From assembly GCF_018271975.1 (NCBI RefSeq), contig NZ_JAGUCN010000009.1, forward strand, positions 124,001 to 188,000: a DNA stretch of 64,000 nt, in the 5' to 3' direction. This DNA comes from Carboxylicivirga mesophila. Lineage in GTDB: Bacteria; Bacteroidota; Bacteroidia; Bacteroidales; Marinilabiliaceae. The notes beneath the pieces were generated by a model, which was given only the letters and a program-made list of their open reading frames with translations, did not search any database and had not been told where the DNA came from. Shown here piece by piece: positions 44,154 to 53,111 of the stretch (position 1 is its first letter; each line of letters starts with the position of its first letter). The position numbers were made by a program, and so were the translations under genes.

Positions 44154-44723
44154 CTAAATCTTAATTTTCAAATCGTTACCAACTTGTTTAATTTTCTTCC
44201 CAAGCTGCTTACCCCCTTTTTCAATCTCTTTACCTAATCCGCGCATATCCTTCTTAAACTCGTCTGTCCAGATGTGATGCTTAAACTCAGCCTTACCACG
44301 TTCAAATAACTGTTTGGCATCATTGTAAAAAACACGCTCCTGAGTGCGAACTGTTTGATTCCCAGCAGTGGTTTCAACAGCCACTTCGCCTTCATCTACT
44401 TCCACTTCCAAACCTTCATCTGAGGACTCAACGGCAAATTCGGTTCCCAGCACCATTATATCGCCATGCGGTGTATGAACCTCAAATGGAATATTGGATT
44501 TAACCACCTTAAAAAAGGCTCCTCCATCAAGATGTACCTCACGCGTATCCTCATCTATAACATACGTCATTGTTGAATTTTGATTAAGTACAACCTTACT
44601 GCCATCGGGCAACTCATAAAACTCAGGTTCATTACCTGTACTAACTGATTGATGTGCACAAGCTATGCACACCAGCAACATACAGCTACTTATACAGCTG
44701 ATTACAATTCGACTTTTTAACAT
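44154..44723 (-). CDS. Small exported FecR-domain protein
   Basis: The 189-residue protein has a hydrophobic N-terminal signal with a Cys near residue 22 (VCIACAHQ), which may be a lipoprotein site although the -3 residue is atypical. Residues about 32-130 form a FecR-type beta domain (LPDGSKVVLNQNSTMTYVID, GGAFFKVVKSNIPFEVHTPHGDIMVLGTEFAV). The last ~45 residues are a Lys/Gly-rich amphipathic helix. Usual FecR anti-sigma regulators have a cytoplasmic N-terminal part and a membrane helix first; both are missing, and no sigma factor gene is adjacent. The role is unknown. Confidence 0.75.
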   Translation of the reverse strand: MLKSRIVISCISSCMLLVCIACAHQSVSTGNEPEFYELPDGSKVVLNQNSTMTYVIDEDTREVHLDGGAFFKVVKSNIPFEVHTPHGDIMVLGTEFAVESSDEGLEVEVDEGEVAVETTAGNQTVRTQERVFYNDAKQLFERGKAEFKHHIWTDEFKKDMRGLGKEIEKGGKQLGKKIKQVGNDLKIKI

Positions 44724-44861
44724 GTGTAGTGAATTTTAGTTTGGGTATAAATCACAATCAGAAAGTGTACGCATATGACCTGGTTTTGTTATAGAAAGAT
44801 GAGAATATACCACTTACTGTGCAGGCCGATTGGTTTTAATTTAACATCAACCAGCCGCTTT

Positions 44862-44892
44862 TTTAGCAACAATACCGTTTTTGTTATCTTTG
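44862..44892 (+). promoter_or_regulatory. Promoter for hldA
   Basis: TTTAG (44862-44866), an 18-nt spacer and TATCTTTG (44885-44892) match the Bacteroidota promoter. Transcription would start a few bases before the ATG at 44911, which rules out the longer frame from 44881. Confidence 0.55.
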
Positions 44893-44910
44893 CAGCAAAA
44901 TAGTATAGGC

Positions 44911-45909
44911 ATGACACGAAAGGAGCTGACTCAGGTATTTGATGCATTTGATAAGATGCATATCTTAATTATAGGTGATGTAATGGTTGATTCCTATTTA
45001 TGGGGCGATGTAAACCGCATCTCACCGGAAGCTCCTGTACCCATTATTGCCACTACTGGACGCGAAAACCGACTGGGTGGAGCCGCCAACGTGGCACTTA
45101 ACATTCAGTCGCTGGGAGCTACTCCTATTATGTGCTCGGTGATAGCCAACGACGAAGCCGGCGATATTTTTATGCAATTATTAAAAGGCAACCAGCTGCC
45201 GGCAAATGGCATCATCTCATCAGGCAAACGCAAAACCACCGTTAAAACCCGTATCATCAGCCAGAATCAACACCTGCTTAGAATTGATGAGGAAGAGAAC
45301 CACCCCCTGGAAGCATCGCTGGAGAAAAAACTCCAGGCACACATTGAAGACCTCTTGAACACCTATAAAATTGATGCCATCATATTTGAAGATTATGACA
45401 AGGGCGTGCTGACACCAGCCACTATTGAAGCAACTATTAAGCTGGCTCAAAGTAAAGGTATACCTACACTTGTCGATCCAAAAAAACGTAACTTCAACGA
45501 GTATAAAGGCGTCACGTTTTTCAAGCCCAACCTCAAGGAATTTAAAGAAGGCGCCAAAGTGGATGTTAGCAGTCATGATAAGAAAGCATTGCTGCAGGCG
45601 GCCACCACGTTTATTAAAGAACAAAATATCCGGAATTTTATGGTGACCATGGCCGAAAAAGGCGTGATGATTGTCAACCAGAACAAGCACCATTTTATCC
45701 CGGCAGAGGTGCGCGACATAGCCGATGTGTCAGGTGCCGGGGATACGGTGATAAGCGTAAGTGCCCTTTGTGTTTCGGCAGGCCTTGAAGAACAACTAGT
45801 GGCCGGCATTGCGAATATGGCAGGCGGCCTGGTTTGCGAACACCCGGGCGTTGTTCCTATTGACAAACAGGAACTTCTGGAAGAATGTTTTGAGAAGCTG
45901 GCAGAGTAA
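44911..45909 (+). CDS. hldA: D-glycero-beta-D-manno-heptose-7-phosphate kinase (RfaE1/HldA-like)
   Basis: This PfkB-family sugar kinase phosphorylates heptose-7-phosphate at C1 for the ADP-heptose used in lipopolysaccharide cores. The start at 44911 (MTRKELTQ) fits the promoter just upstream, giving 332 residues. Motifs include ILIIGDVMVDSYLWGDVNRISPEAPVP in the substrate half, the RLGGAANVALNIQSLGA block and the C-terminal ATP and catalytic motif DVSGAGDTVIS. There is no fused nucleotidyltransferase, so an hldC-like gene must exist elsewhere. A small chance remains that it acts on another sugar phosphate. Confidence 0.9.
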   Translation: MTRKELTQVFDAFDKMHILIIGDVMVDSYLWGDVNRISPEAPVPIIATTGRENRLGGAANVALNIQSLGATPIMCSVIANDEAGDIFMQLLKGNQLPANGIISSGKRKTTVKTRIISQNQHLLRIDEEENHPLEASLEKKLQAHIEDLLNTYKIDAIIFEDYDKGVLTPATIEATIKLAQSKGIPTLVDPKKRNFNEYKGVTFFKPNLKEFKEGAKVDVSSHDKKALLQAATTFIKEQNIRNFMVTMAEKGVMIVNQNKHHFIPAEVRDIADVSGAGDTVISVSALCVSAGLEEQLVAGIANMAGGLVCEHPGVVPIDKQELLEECFEKLAE

Positions 45910-45974
45910 ACATGAAAAAAATTGAAACATCATGTATTTTTCATCGTAGCGAGGCTATATATTTGAGAAAATTT

Positions 45975-45982
45975 TAACTTTG
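45975..45982 (+). promoter_or_regulatory. -7 promoter element for the parA operon
   Basis: TAACTTTG is an exact TAnnTTTG match, 62 nt upstream of the parA ATG. The -33 position is not convincing. Confidence 0.4.
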
Positions 45983-46044
45983 GCTTTTCAGAATAAAATA
46001 ACCATTTTGTAGCCCTTAACTTCAACATTAAAAAACACCTTAAT

Positions 46045-46824
46045 ATGGCGAAAATCATAGCTCTGGCTAACCAAAAAGGAGGAGTTGGAAAAACAACAAC
46101 AGCAATTAACCTGGCTGCAAGTCTGGCTGTTTTAGAATACAATGTATTGATTGTTGATGCCGATCCGCAGGCCAATGCCACTTCCGGTCTTGGTTTTGAT
46201 TTGAGAGAGATTGAAAACAGTATTTACGAGTGTATTGTTGATGGCACAAACCCCAAAGAAGCTACACTGCAAACCGAAATAGAACACCTGCACGTATTAC
46301 CTTCGCACATTGATTTAGTGGGTGCTGAGATTGAAATGCTTAACTTGCCCGAAAGAGAAAGGGTGCTGAGCAAAGTACTGGAGCAGGTGCGCGATCAGTA
46401 TGATTTCATTCTGATTGATTGTTCGCCGTCGCTAGGTTTGATTACGGTGAATGCACTAACAGCGGCCGACTCGGTGATCATTCCGGTGCAATGCGAGTAT
46501 TTCGCACTGGAAGGATTGGGCAAACTACTGAATACCATCAAAATCATTCAGAGCCGCCTAAACCCGGAACTGGAAATAGAAGGTTTCCTTCTAACCATGT
46601 TTGATTCGCGCTTAAACCTATCAAACCAGGTGGTTGAAGAAGTGCAACGCCATTTCCAGGATATGGTGTTTGAAACGCTGGTATCACGTAATATCAAATT
46701 AAGTGAAGCACCTAGTTATGGTAAAGCAGTGGTGATGTACGATGCTACATCAAAAGGAGCTGTTAATTACCTGAACCTGGCACGCGAATTATTGAAGAAA
46801 AACAACCTGGCTGAAAAGAAGTAA
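46045..46824 (+). CDS. parA: Chromosome partitioning ATPase ParA (Soj)
   Basis: ParA is the nucleoid-binding ATPase that moves ParB-parS complexes. The 259-residue protein has the deviant Walker A QKGGVGKTTTAINLA (residues 10-24), the DADPQANAT motif, and IDCSPSLGLITVNAL as Walker B region. No N-terminal helix-turn-helix is present, so it is the chromosomal Soj type and not a plasmid type Ia ParA. It is 50 nt upstream of parB. With DUF5683 and mltD it forms a chromosomal operon common in Bacteroidota. Confidence 0.95.
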   Translation: MAKIIALANQKGGVGKTTTAINLAASLAVLEYNVLIVDADPQANATSGLGFDLREIENSIYECIVDGTNPKEATLQTEIEHLHVLPSHIDLVGAEIEMLNLPERERVLSKVLEQVRDQYDFILIDCSPSLGLITVNALTAADSVIIPVQCEYFALEGLGKLLNTIKIIQSRLNPELEIEGFLLTMFDSRLNLSNQVVEEVQRHFQDMVFETLVSRNIKLSEAPSYGKAVVMYDATSKGAVNYLNLARELLKKNNLAEKK

Positions 46825-46874
46825 ACGCTTTTCGGACGCATATAAGATTGACAGAACATAACGATAGATAAAAG

Positions 46875-47759
46875 ATGGCAAGAAAGAACGCTTTAGGACG
46901 TGGATTGGGCGCATTAATTGAGAACGCTGATGAAGTCACTCAAAAAAGAGAGACTAAACCTGCTGCATCAATTAACGAAATAGATATTGATAAGATTGAA
47001 GTGAATCCCTGGCAGCCACGTACCAAATTTGACCAAGAGCGTTTAAATGAGCTGTCAGAATCCATCAAGCAGATTGGCATTGTACAGCCACTTACCTTGC
47101 GTAAGATTGGCCCGGACAAATACCAGCTAATAGCCGGTGAACGCCGTTTCAGAGCTTCTAAGCTGGCTGGTTTGACCAAGGTGCCGGCCTACATACGTAC
47201 AGCTGATGACGATACTATGCTGGAGATGGCGCTGGTAGAGAATATTCAGCGTGAAGACCTGGATCCAATAGAAGTGGCTATCAGTTATCAGCGACTGATT
47301 GAAGAATGCAACCTGACGCAGGAAAGCATGTCAGAACGTGTGGGTAAAAAGCGTTCCACCATCGCCAACTACCTGCGCTTGTTGAAATTACCGGCTGAAG
47401 TTCAGCTTGGATTGGTTGAAAAACAAATAGGCATGGGGCATGCACGTGCCATCATTAGTGTAGAAGACCCAAGGGCACAGTTGATGATTTTTGATGAAAC
47501 CGTCAAGAATGATCTGTCGGTGCGTAAAGTTGAACAAATGGTGCGCGACCTGAATAATGGCACCGAAAATAAAAAACCTTCCAAAGCGAAAAAAAATCTA
47601 CCTGAAGAGTACGAGGCATTGAAGTCTCAGTTGTCTACGTTTTTTAGAACAAACATCCAATTCTCACGCGCAGATGACGGTAAAGGGAAAATTGTGATTC
47701 CATTTACATCTGACGATGAACTGGAAAAAATTATTAGCATTCTGGACAAAGCAAAATAA
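46875..47759 (+). CDS. parB: Chromosome partitioning protein ParB (Spo0J)
   Basis: ParB binds parS sites, hydrolyses CTP and spreads as a clamp. The 294-residue protein has the N-terminal GRGLGALIEN ParA-contact region, the ParB/Srx domain with IEVNPWQPRTKF and LIAGERRFRASKLAG (CTP site), an HTH domain (ESMSERVGKKRSTIANYLRLL) and a C-terminal dimerisation part rich in acidic residues. Spacing to parA and family length are normal. I looked for a parS-like GTTNCACGTGNAAC palindrome nearby and found none. Confidence 0.95.
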   Translation: MARKNALGRGLGALIENADEVTQKRETKPAASINEIDIDKIEVNPWQPRTKFDQERLNELSESIKQIGIVQPLTLRKIGPDKYQLIAGERRFRASKLAGLTKVPAYIRTADDDTMLEMALVENIQREDLDPIEVAISYQRLIEECNLTQESMSERVGKKRSTIANYLRLLKLPAEVQLGLVEKQIGMGHARAIISVEDPRAQLMIFDETVKNDLSVRKVEQMVRDLNNGTENKKPSKAKKNLPEEYEALKSQLSTFFRTNIQFSRADDGKGKIVIPFTSDDELEKIISILDKAK

Positions 47760-47787
47760 TTGCATTTTTGCCTGAAATTGATTTAAG

Positions 47788-48444
47788 GTGACCACAACAA
47801 CAAAACATTATAGATGGGTGTGGTGTCTGTTAGTATTTATCAGTTTAACACTGACGCTGCAGGCCCAAAAGACAGAGGCATATGTTTCACAGGGTGACTC
47901 CGTCATGCTTCAGGGAACAGTTGTTGAAACACCTGTTATCGAGAAAAAACATTCGCCACATAAAGCCTCTTTTTACGCCGCTATTCTGCCTGGTTTAGGA
48001 CAGGCTTACAATAAAAAATACTGGAAAATACCAATTTTGTATGCCGGTATAGGTGGGGTTGGTTATGCCATCCATTTCAACAGTAAATACTACAAGAAAT
48101 ATAAAGCTGCCTATCGCGACTTTATCATTCGCGACCCGGGCAACAAAAGCTATTTGGAATTTCTGCCTCCATCTATGACTGAGGATCAGATATATGGAGA
48201 ATACGAACAGTGGTTTGAGGAGGCACTTAATAGCAAAAAACAATACTATCGTCGTTATCGTGATTTGAGTTATATTGGCATGGTTGGTATCTACGTTCTT
48301 CAAATAGTAGATGCAGCAGTAGATGCCCATTTCTACAATTTCGATATAAGCGATGATTTATCCATGCAGGTTCAACCGTCTATGATGGCTCCAATACCCG
48401 GAGACTTTGCCGGCGTTGGATTGCAAGTGAAATTTAAATTTTAA
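47788..48444 (+). CDS. DUF5683 membrane protein
   Basis: The 218-residue protein has a signal peptide (about residues 8-26, ending LQAQ), then residues about 60-110 with the block KASFYAAILPGLGQAYNKKYWKIPILYAGIGG typical of DUF5683, and two or three membrane segments. An in-frame stop lies 9 nt upstream, so the GTG at 47788 is the likely start, a rare codon here. It is always found with parAB and a lytic transglycosylase in related genomes as far as I recall. The function is unknown; an envelope role linked to cell division or wall turnover is inferred from the context. Confidence 0.85.
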   Translation: MTTTTKHYRWVWCLLVFISLTLTLQAQKTEAYVSQGDSVMLQGTVVETPVIEKKHSPHKASFYAAILPGLGQAYNKKYWKIPILYAGIGGVGYAIHFNSKYYKKYKAAYRDFIIRDPGNKSYLEFLPPSMTEDQIYGEYEQWFEEALNSKKQYYRRYRDLSYIGMVGIYVLQIVDAAVDAHFYNFDISDDLSMQVQPSMMAPIPGDFAGVGLQVKFKF

Positions 48445-48451
48445 AGATCTT

Positions 48452-49996
48452 ATGCAAAAGGTGAAAGAATTGGTCGTGCTGACCAGTATGGTGATAGCAG
48501 GATTTGTGGCAAGCGCACAAGATAAAATTGATTCAATTAACTTATTAGAAGAAACGCCTCCATTTCTGGAGGAATGTCTGGATAGCCTGGTTAACCAATG
48601 GTACATCAGTAAGGCAACCGACAATTTGGTGCTGGATTCAATCGACATTAATGCGCCCATAGGACAGCTACCCGACTCAGTGTATATCAAACGTATCGCA
48701 GCCATCAGCTCGCCAATGCCATACACCTACAATTCAATCGTTAAGAGCCACATCGAATTGTATACGTTGCGCCGTCGTGAGTTAGTTCAGAACATGTTAG
48801 GCCTATCGGAGTATTACTTCCCCATGTTTGAGCAGGAACTGGATGCACGACAGATGCCGTTGGAGTTAAAATACCTTCCGATCATTGAGTCGGCTCTGAA
48901 CCCGCGAGCCTATTCAAGAGCAGGAGCCGCCGGCTTATGGCAGTTTATGTACTACACCGGCAAACAATATGGTCTAACGATCAATTCATACGTTGATGAA
49001 CGTCGCGATCCCTATAAGTCAACAGTAGCAGCCATTGACTTTCTTAATGACCTATACGCCATCTACAAAGACTGGTTTTTGGTGATTGCCGCTTATAACT
49101 GCGGACCGGGCAATGTTAACAAAGCTATTCGCCGCTCAGGAGGCCATCGCGACTTCTGGAAAATATATTATCATTTACCTCGCGAAACACGGGGCTATGT
49201 GCCGGCATTTATTGCAGCCACCTACACATTTATGTATGCCAAAGAGCATAACTTATATGCTAAGCCACATACGCTGCCGGCCATGACCGACACCATCGCC
49301 ATTAATCAGCCACTGCACTTTAAACAAGTTGCTGAAAAATTAAATGTAAAAGTCGATTACATAAGAAGTCTTAATCCCCAGTATCGCAAAGACCTGATTC
49401 CGGCAGGTAATAACTTCTCTTTACGCCTGGCTATTAATGATGCTTCAGACTTTGCAGCCATCGAAGATTCCATTTATGCCTATAAACGTGAAGCCTATTT
49501 TGTGGGTGGTAAAACAACCGTGCAACCACAATACATGACCTATACACCCGATACGCCTAAGGATAAAGCAACTGTATATTACACAGTTAAGTCGGGCGAT
49601 GCCATTGGCTTAATTGCCGACTGGTATGATGTGCGCACCTCTGATTTGCGCTATTGGAATAACGTAAGGCGCAACCTTATTAAAACAGGGCAAAAACTGC
49701 GTGTGTATGTACCGAAGAATAAAACGGAGTACTACAGCCGCATTAACGAGATGAGCTATAGCGAAAAGCAGAAGCTGAACAGTAAAACAGCTACTACCAA
49801 TAGTTCGGCTCCTACAAAGAATCTTCCAATAGACGCCAACTTTGAGTATTACACGGTAAAATCGGGTGATAACCTATGGACCATTGCCAAAAAGTTCGAT
49901 AATATATCAAACAAAGATCTGATGCAGTTAAACGGCCTTTCAGAATCTTCAAAATTATGGATTGGTCAGAAGCTTAAAATCAGACCTAAGTCATAA
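48452..49996 (+). CDS. mltD: Membrane-bound lytic murein transglycosylase MltD-like, two LysM
   Basis: The enzyme would cleave glycan strands of peptidoglycan with formation of 1,6-anhydro ends. It has a signal peptide ending ASAQ. The SLT domain has the catalytic Glu146 in PIIESALNPRAYSRAGAAGLWQFM and AAYNCGPGNVNKAI. Two C-terminal LysM domains (about 375-420 and 465-512), each beginning YYTVKSGD, bind the wall. A degenerate LysM-like stretch near 285-325 may be a third. It starts 7 nt after the DUF5683 gene. The strong hairpin at 50018-50054 follows it. Confidence 0.93.
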   Translation: MQKVKELVVLTSMVIAGFVASAQDKIDSINLLEETPPFLEECLDSLVNQWYISKATDNLVLDSIDINAPIGQLPDSVYIKRIAAISSPMPYTYNSIVKSHIELYTLRRRELVQNMLGLSEYYFPMFEQELDARQMPLELKYLPIIESALNPRAYSRAGAAGLWQFMYYTGKQYGLTINSYVDERRDPYKSTVAAIDFLNDLYAIYKDWFLVIAAYNCGPGNVNKAIRRSGGHRDFWKIYYHLPRETRGYVPAFIAATYTFMYAKEHNLYAKPHTLPAMTDTIAINQPLHFKQVAEKLNVKVDYIRSLNPQYRKDLIPAGNNFSLRLAINDASDFAAIEDSIYAYKREAYFVGGKTTVQPQYMTYTPDTPKDKATVYYTVKSGDAIGLIADWYDVRTSDLRYWNNVRRNLIKTGQKLRVYVPKNKTEYYSRINEMSYSEKQKLNSKTATTNSSAPTKNLPIDANFEYYTVKSGDNLWTIAKKFDNISNKDLMQLNGLSESSKLWIGQKLKIRPKS

Positions 49997-50017
49997 AACG
50001 CAATAACAAACTTCTCC

Positions 50018-50054
50018 AGGGGTGAATATTTCAGCAATGATAATATTCACCCCT
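50018..50054 (+). terminator. Strong hairpin after mltD
   Basis: A perfect 13-bp stem (50018-50030 with 50042-50054) with an 11-nt loop lies 22 nt past the mltD stop. There is no T-run directly after it, so it is either a terminator that relies on the stem or an end-stabilising structure. Confidence 0.6.
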
Positions 50055-50106
50055 GTTCGGTATAATACAAGATATTTTTATATTTTCAGACAATTAACAA
50101 AAACCT

Positions 50107-51516
50107 ATGAGCCAACAACTTCGCATCCTCGTATATTTTATGCTGATTGGTGCGCTTGTATTGGCTTTGGTTCACTATGTACCCTTTCCCTTTCAGCCGG
50201 CCAACTGGCAAATAAAAACCGCCGAAGAACTAATCATCCCAGACATGGACTCATTGATGACCATGCAACCAGAACTGCCAGACACCATCCCGCCTGTTAA
50301 AAAAGCAGAAAGAAAGGATACCATCATCACTCAACATCACCTCAGCTATTCTACCAGTTTTTTTGAACAGCTAAAACAGCTTCATGGAGCATTACACACA
50401 GCAACCGATAGCGGCACAGCCATACGAATACTACACTTTGGCGATTCACAGATTGAAGGTGACCGCATAACTGCCTACTTGCGTGAAGCATTCCAGAGTA
50501 GATTTGGAGGCAGTGGCCCTGGCCTGACAACCGTATTTGACCCGGCACATATCAATCCATCGGTTTGGATTGATAGTAAAGGTAACTGGCAGGCCTACCA
50601 CATTTACAACAGACGAAACGCACTACCCAACAAAGCCTATGGGCTAATGGGACAAACAGCAGCACTGCATGCACATTCGGCTGGTGAGTTTAAAATCAGT
50701 GCCTCGCGTTGGGCTGAACAACATGCCTCCAATTACCAGAAGATACGCTTGTTTATTGCACCCCATACCGATACAATTGCTATAAAAGGTCAAATAAAAC
50801 ATGTTGAAATTATTAATGATTCGTTACCTCCCTCTTCGGACCTGACGGAGATAAACTGGGAATTTGAGCAACTCTCACCATCAATAAGATTCCAATTAAC
50901 GAGTAATAGTGACGTGCATGTATTAGCCTGTGCACTTGATAGCCTGGCAGGTGTATCGGTAGATAACATTGCGCTGCGGGGGCAAAGTACACCTTTACTG
51001 CACCGCACGGATGCCAACCTGTTTAAAGCCATGGGTGAACAACTCAATATTGGTATGATCATCTTCCAGTTTGGTACAAATATGATACCTACGGTGGCTC
51101 CCAACTATCGATTCTACCAGGTACAACTTGCCCGGCAATTTGATTTGATAAAGAGCTACTTACCCAATGTACCGGTATTGGTAGTAGGCATTGCCGATGC
51201 CGCGCATAACCACAGCGGAGAAATCCAATCATACGAGCATTTGCACCGCATCAATGAAGCTCAAAAAGCCATTGCCTTGAAATACGATTTTGCCTTTTTC
51301 GACCTTTATAACGCCATGGGAGGGGAAGGCTCAATTATTAAATGGACCGAACAGCAACCTCCGCTGGCACTGACTGATTACATTCACTTTTCGCGCTTAG
51401 GGGGCAAAAAAGCAGCACAGCTAATGATTAAGGCCACTTGGCATCAGTTTAATAAGTTTGAAACGCCAGAAACTACTTTATTAATCCAACCTGATATGCC
51501 ATGGGAGCGCTACTAG
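50107..51516 (+). CDS. SGNH/GDSL-type hydrolase, probable O-acetyltransferase partner
   Basis: The 469-residue protein has one N-terminal membrane helix (about 6-24) and is otherwise periplasmic. The SGNH domain has the nucleophile Ser114 in LHFGDSQIEGDR and the catalytic Asp/His pair in TDYIHFS near residue 440. It overlaps the MBOAT gene by 16 nt. In such pairs the MBOAT protein passes acyl groups across the membrane and the SGNH protein acts on the outer acceptor, for instance peptidoglycan (PatA/PatB) or an exopolysaccharide (AlgI/AlgX or AlgJ). Being downstream of mltD it could well target peptidoglycan. The acceptor is inferred. Confidence 0.85.
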   Translation: MSQQLRILVYFMLIGALVLALVHYVPFPFQPANWQIKTAEELIIPDMDSLMTMQPELPDTIPPVKKAERKDTIITQHHLSYSTSFFEQLKQLHGALHTATDSGTAIRILHFGDSQIEGDRITAYLREAFQSRFGGSGPGLTTVFDPAHINPSVWIDSKGNWQAYHIYNRRNALPNKAYGLMGQTAALHAHSAGEFKISASRWAEQHASNYQKIRLFIAPHTDTIAIKGQIKHVEIINDSLPPSSDLTEINWEFEQLSPSIRFQLTSNSDVHVLACALDSLAGVSVDNIALRGQSTPLLHRTDANLFKAMGEQLNIGMIIFQFGTNMIPTVAPNYRFYQVQLARQFDLIKSYLPNVPVLVVGIADAAHNHSGEIQSYEHLHRINEAQKAIALKYDFAFFDLYNAMGGEGSIIKWTEQQPPLALTDYIHFSRLGGKKAAQLMIKATWHQFNKFETPETTLLIQPDMPWERY

Positions 51517-53003
51517 AACAATTCACTGGTCAATCTGACCTATTTTTGTTTACCCATGCAGCTTTTTGGGTGTTCTTTGGCATTGTACTGCTGGCTAGTT
51601 GTATTTTAAGCCATCACAGAGCCTTACGCATTGCTTTTTTATTTATCGCCAGTTTGTTTTTCTACTTTAAAACAGGAGGCTACTTCTTTGCATTACTAAT
51701 ACTTTCAACAATAGTTGATTACACAATAGGACTTGCTTTATATCGAGCATCAAAGCCAGCCGCACGCCAACTATTAGTAGCAGTGAGCCTGATAATCAAC
51801 CTGTCCATCCTTGGCTATTTTAAATACACCTATTTCTTTGCCGATACACTGGCACATTTCACACATACTGAAGCACCTGTGTATGATTACCTGGCAGCTA
51901 TGGCCAATCATCTTTTTGGTACAGCTTTTAGCATTGAGCAGATAATTTTACCAGTTGGCATCTCTTTCTTTACTTTTCAAACTATCAGTTACACCATTGA
52001 TATTTACCGCAAAGAACTGAAACCAGTAAGAAACATTATTGACTTTGGTTTTTATGTTTCCTTTTTTCCACAGCTCATTGCAGGCCCAATTGTCAGAGCC
52101 AAACATTTTATTCCACAAATTTATCGCCAGCTAATCTTGTCAGAAAAGTGGATATGGTGGGCCATCCTGCTGATTACCGGAGGTTTATTTAAGAAGATGT
52201 TCATCTCCGATTTTATTTCTGTCAACTTTGTTGACCGGGTATTTGAACATCCGGTAGCCTATTCCGGATTCGAAGCTTTATTGGCTATTTACGGCTATTC
52301 ACTACAGATATATTGTGATTTTTCGGGCTATACCGATATCGCACTTGGGGTAGCTCTGCTACTTGGTTTTCGATTACCTAAAAATTTTAACCATCCTTAT
52401 AAAGCCACTTCGCTAAGCGATTTCTGGCGTCGATGGCACATAAGCTTATCGAGCTGGCTGCGCGATTATTTATACATCCCTCTGGGTGGAAATCGCAAGG
52501 GCTCTTTACGTACACTAATCAATCTATTAGTTACAATGCTAATTGGTGGCTTATGGCATGGAGCAGCACTCAAATTTATTATATGGGGAGCACTTCACGG
52601 TATCGGACTGATAGTTAACAGGGTAATAAACAGGATTATTACTAAGAAAAGAAAACTGATTACTGTTCTTAGTTGGTTTATAACATTCAACTTTGTAAGT
52701 GTCACATGGATCATATTTCGTGTTGATTCGCTGGAGAATGCGCAAATACTAATTGACAGAATCAGGTATACATTTAGTATCTCGGATGCAATAAAAATAT
52801 TTAGCTCAACGCCTTATACATATTTGCTCATCCTGGCAGGTTTCACTTTACATTGGTTACCTGACAGAATGCGAAACAGGCTAAAAATTAGATTTATTCA
52901 GTACCCTATTTGGCTGAAAACGGTATTGACAGCACTGGCTTTATACGCCATTTATTCGCTGCACCAAAGCAGTTTATTGCCATTTATATACTTCAGATTC
53001 TAA
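51501..53003 (+). CDS. MBOAT membrane O-acyltransferase (AlgI/DltB/PatA type)
   Basis: The 500-residue protein has about 11-12 membrane helices. MBOAT signatures are clear: SFFTFQTISYTIDIYRKELKP, FFPQLIAGPIVRAKHFIPQ, FWRRWHISLSSWLRDYLYIPLGG and the catalytic histidine in GGLWHGAALKFIIWGALHG. Family length is about 470-500. It acts in the inner membrane and would pass acetyl groups to a periplasmic acceptor with the SGNH protein, whose frame it overlaps by 16 nt. It ends before a new promoter at 53062. Confidence 0.93.
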   Translation: MGALLEQFTGQSDLFLFTHAAFWVFFGIVLLASCILSHHRALRIAFLFIASLFFYFKTGGYFFALLILSTIVDYTIGLALYRASKPAARQLLVAVSLIINLSILGYFKYTYFFADTLAHFTHTEAPVYDYLAAMANHLFGTAFSIEQIILPVGISFFTFQTISYTIDIYRKELKPVRNIIDFGFYVSFFPQLIAGPIVRAKHFIPQIYRQLILSEKWIWWAILLITGGLFKKMFISDFISVNFVDRVFEHPVAYSGFEALLAIYGYSLQIYCDFSGYTDIALGVALLLGFRLPKNFNHPYKATSLSDFWRRWHISLSSWLRDYLYIPLGGNRKGSLRTLINLLVTMLIGGLWHGAALKFIIWGALHGIGLIVNRVINRIITKKRKLITVLSWFITFNFVSVTWIIFRVDSLENAQILIDRIRYTFSISDAIKIFSSTPYTYLLILAGFTLHWLPDRMRNRLKIRFIQYPIWLKTVLTALALYAIYSLHQSSLLPFIYFRF

Positions 53004-53061
53004 AATAGGCATATATACTAATAGAATTCATCTTCAATTAGTAAGCAATTGTCAAAAGTCA

Positions 53062-53093
53062 TTTGTTATGCTAATACTAAAACGGTATATTTA
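53062..53093 (+). promoter_or_regulatory. Promoter for the propeller-GAF-HATPase sensor
   Basis: TTTG (53062-53065), a 20-nt spacer and TATATTTA (53086-53093, one mismatch to TAnnTTTG) lie just before the ATG at 53112. The site supports that ATG over the longer frame from 53049. Confidence 0.5.
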
Positions 53094-53111
53094 TCAGGTA
53101 ATAGCATACCC

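Noticed and set aside
45910-47787. A parS site near parAB
   Set aside because: I looked for a GTTNCACGTGNAAC-like palindrome in and around parAB and saw none, so no parS is reported.
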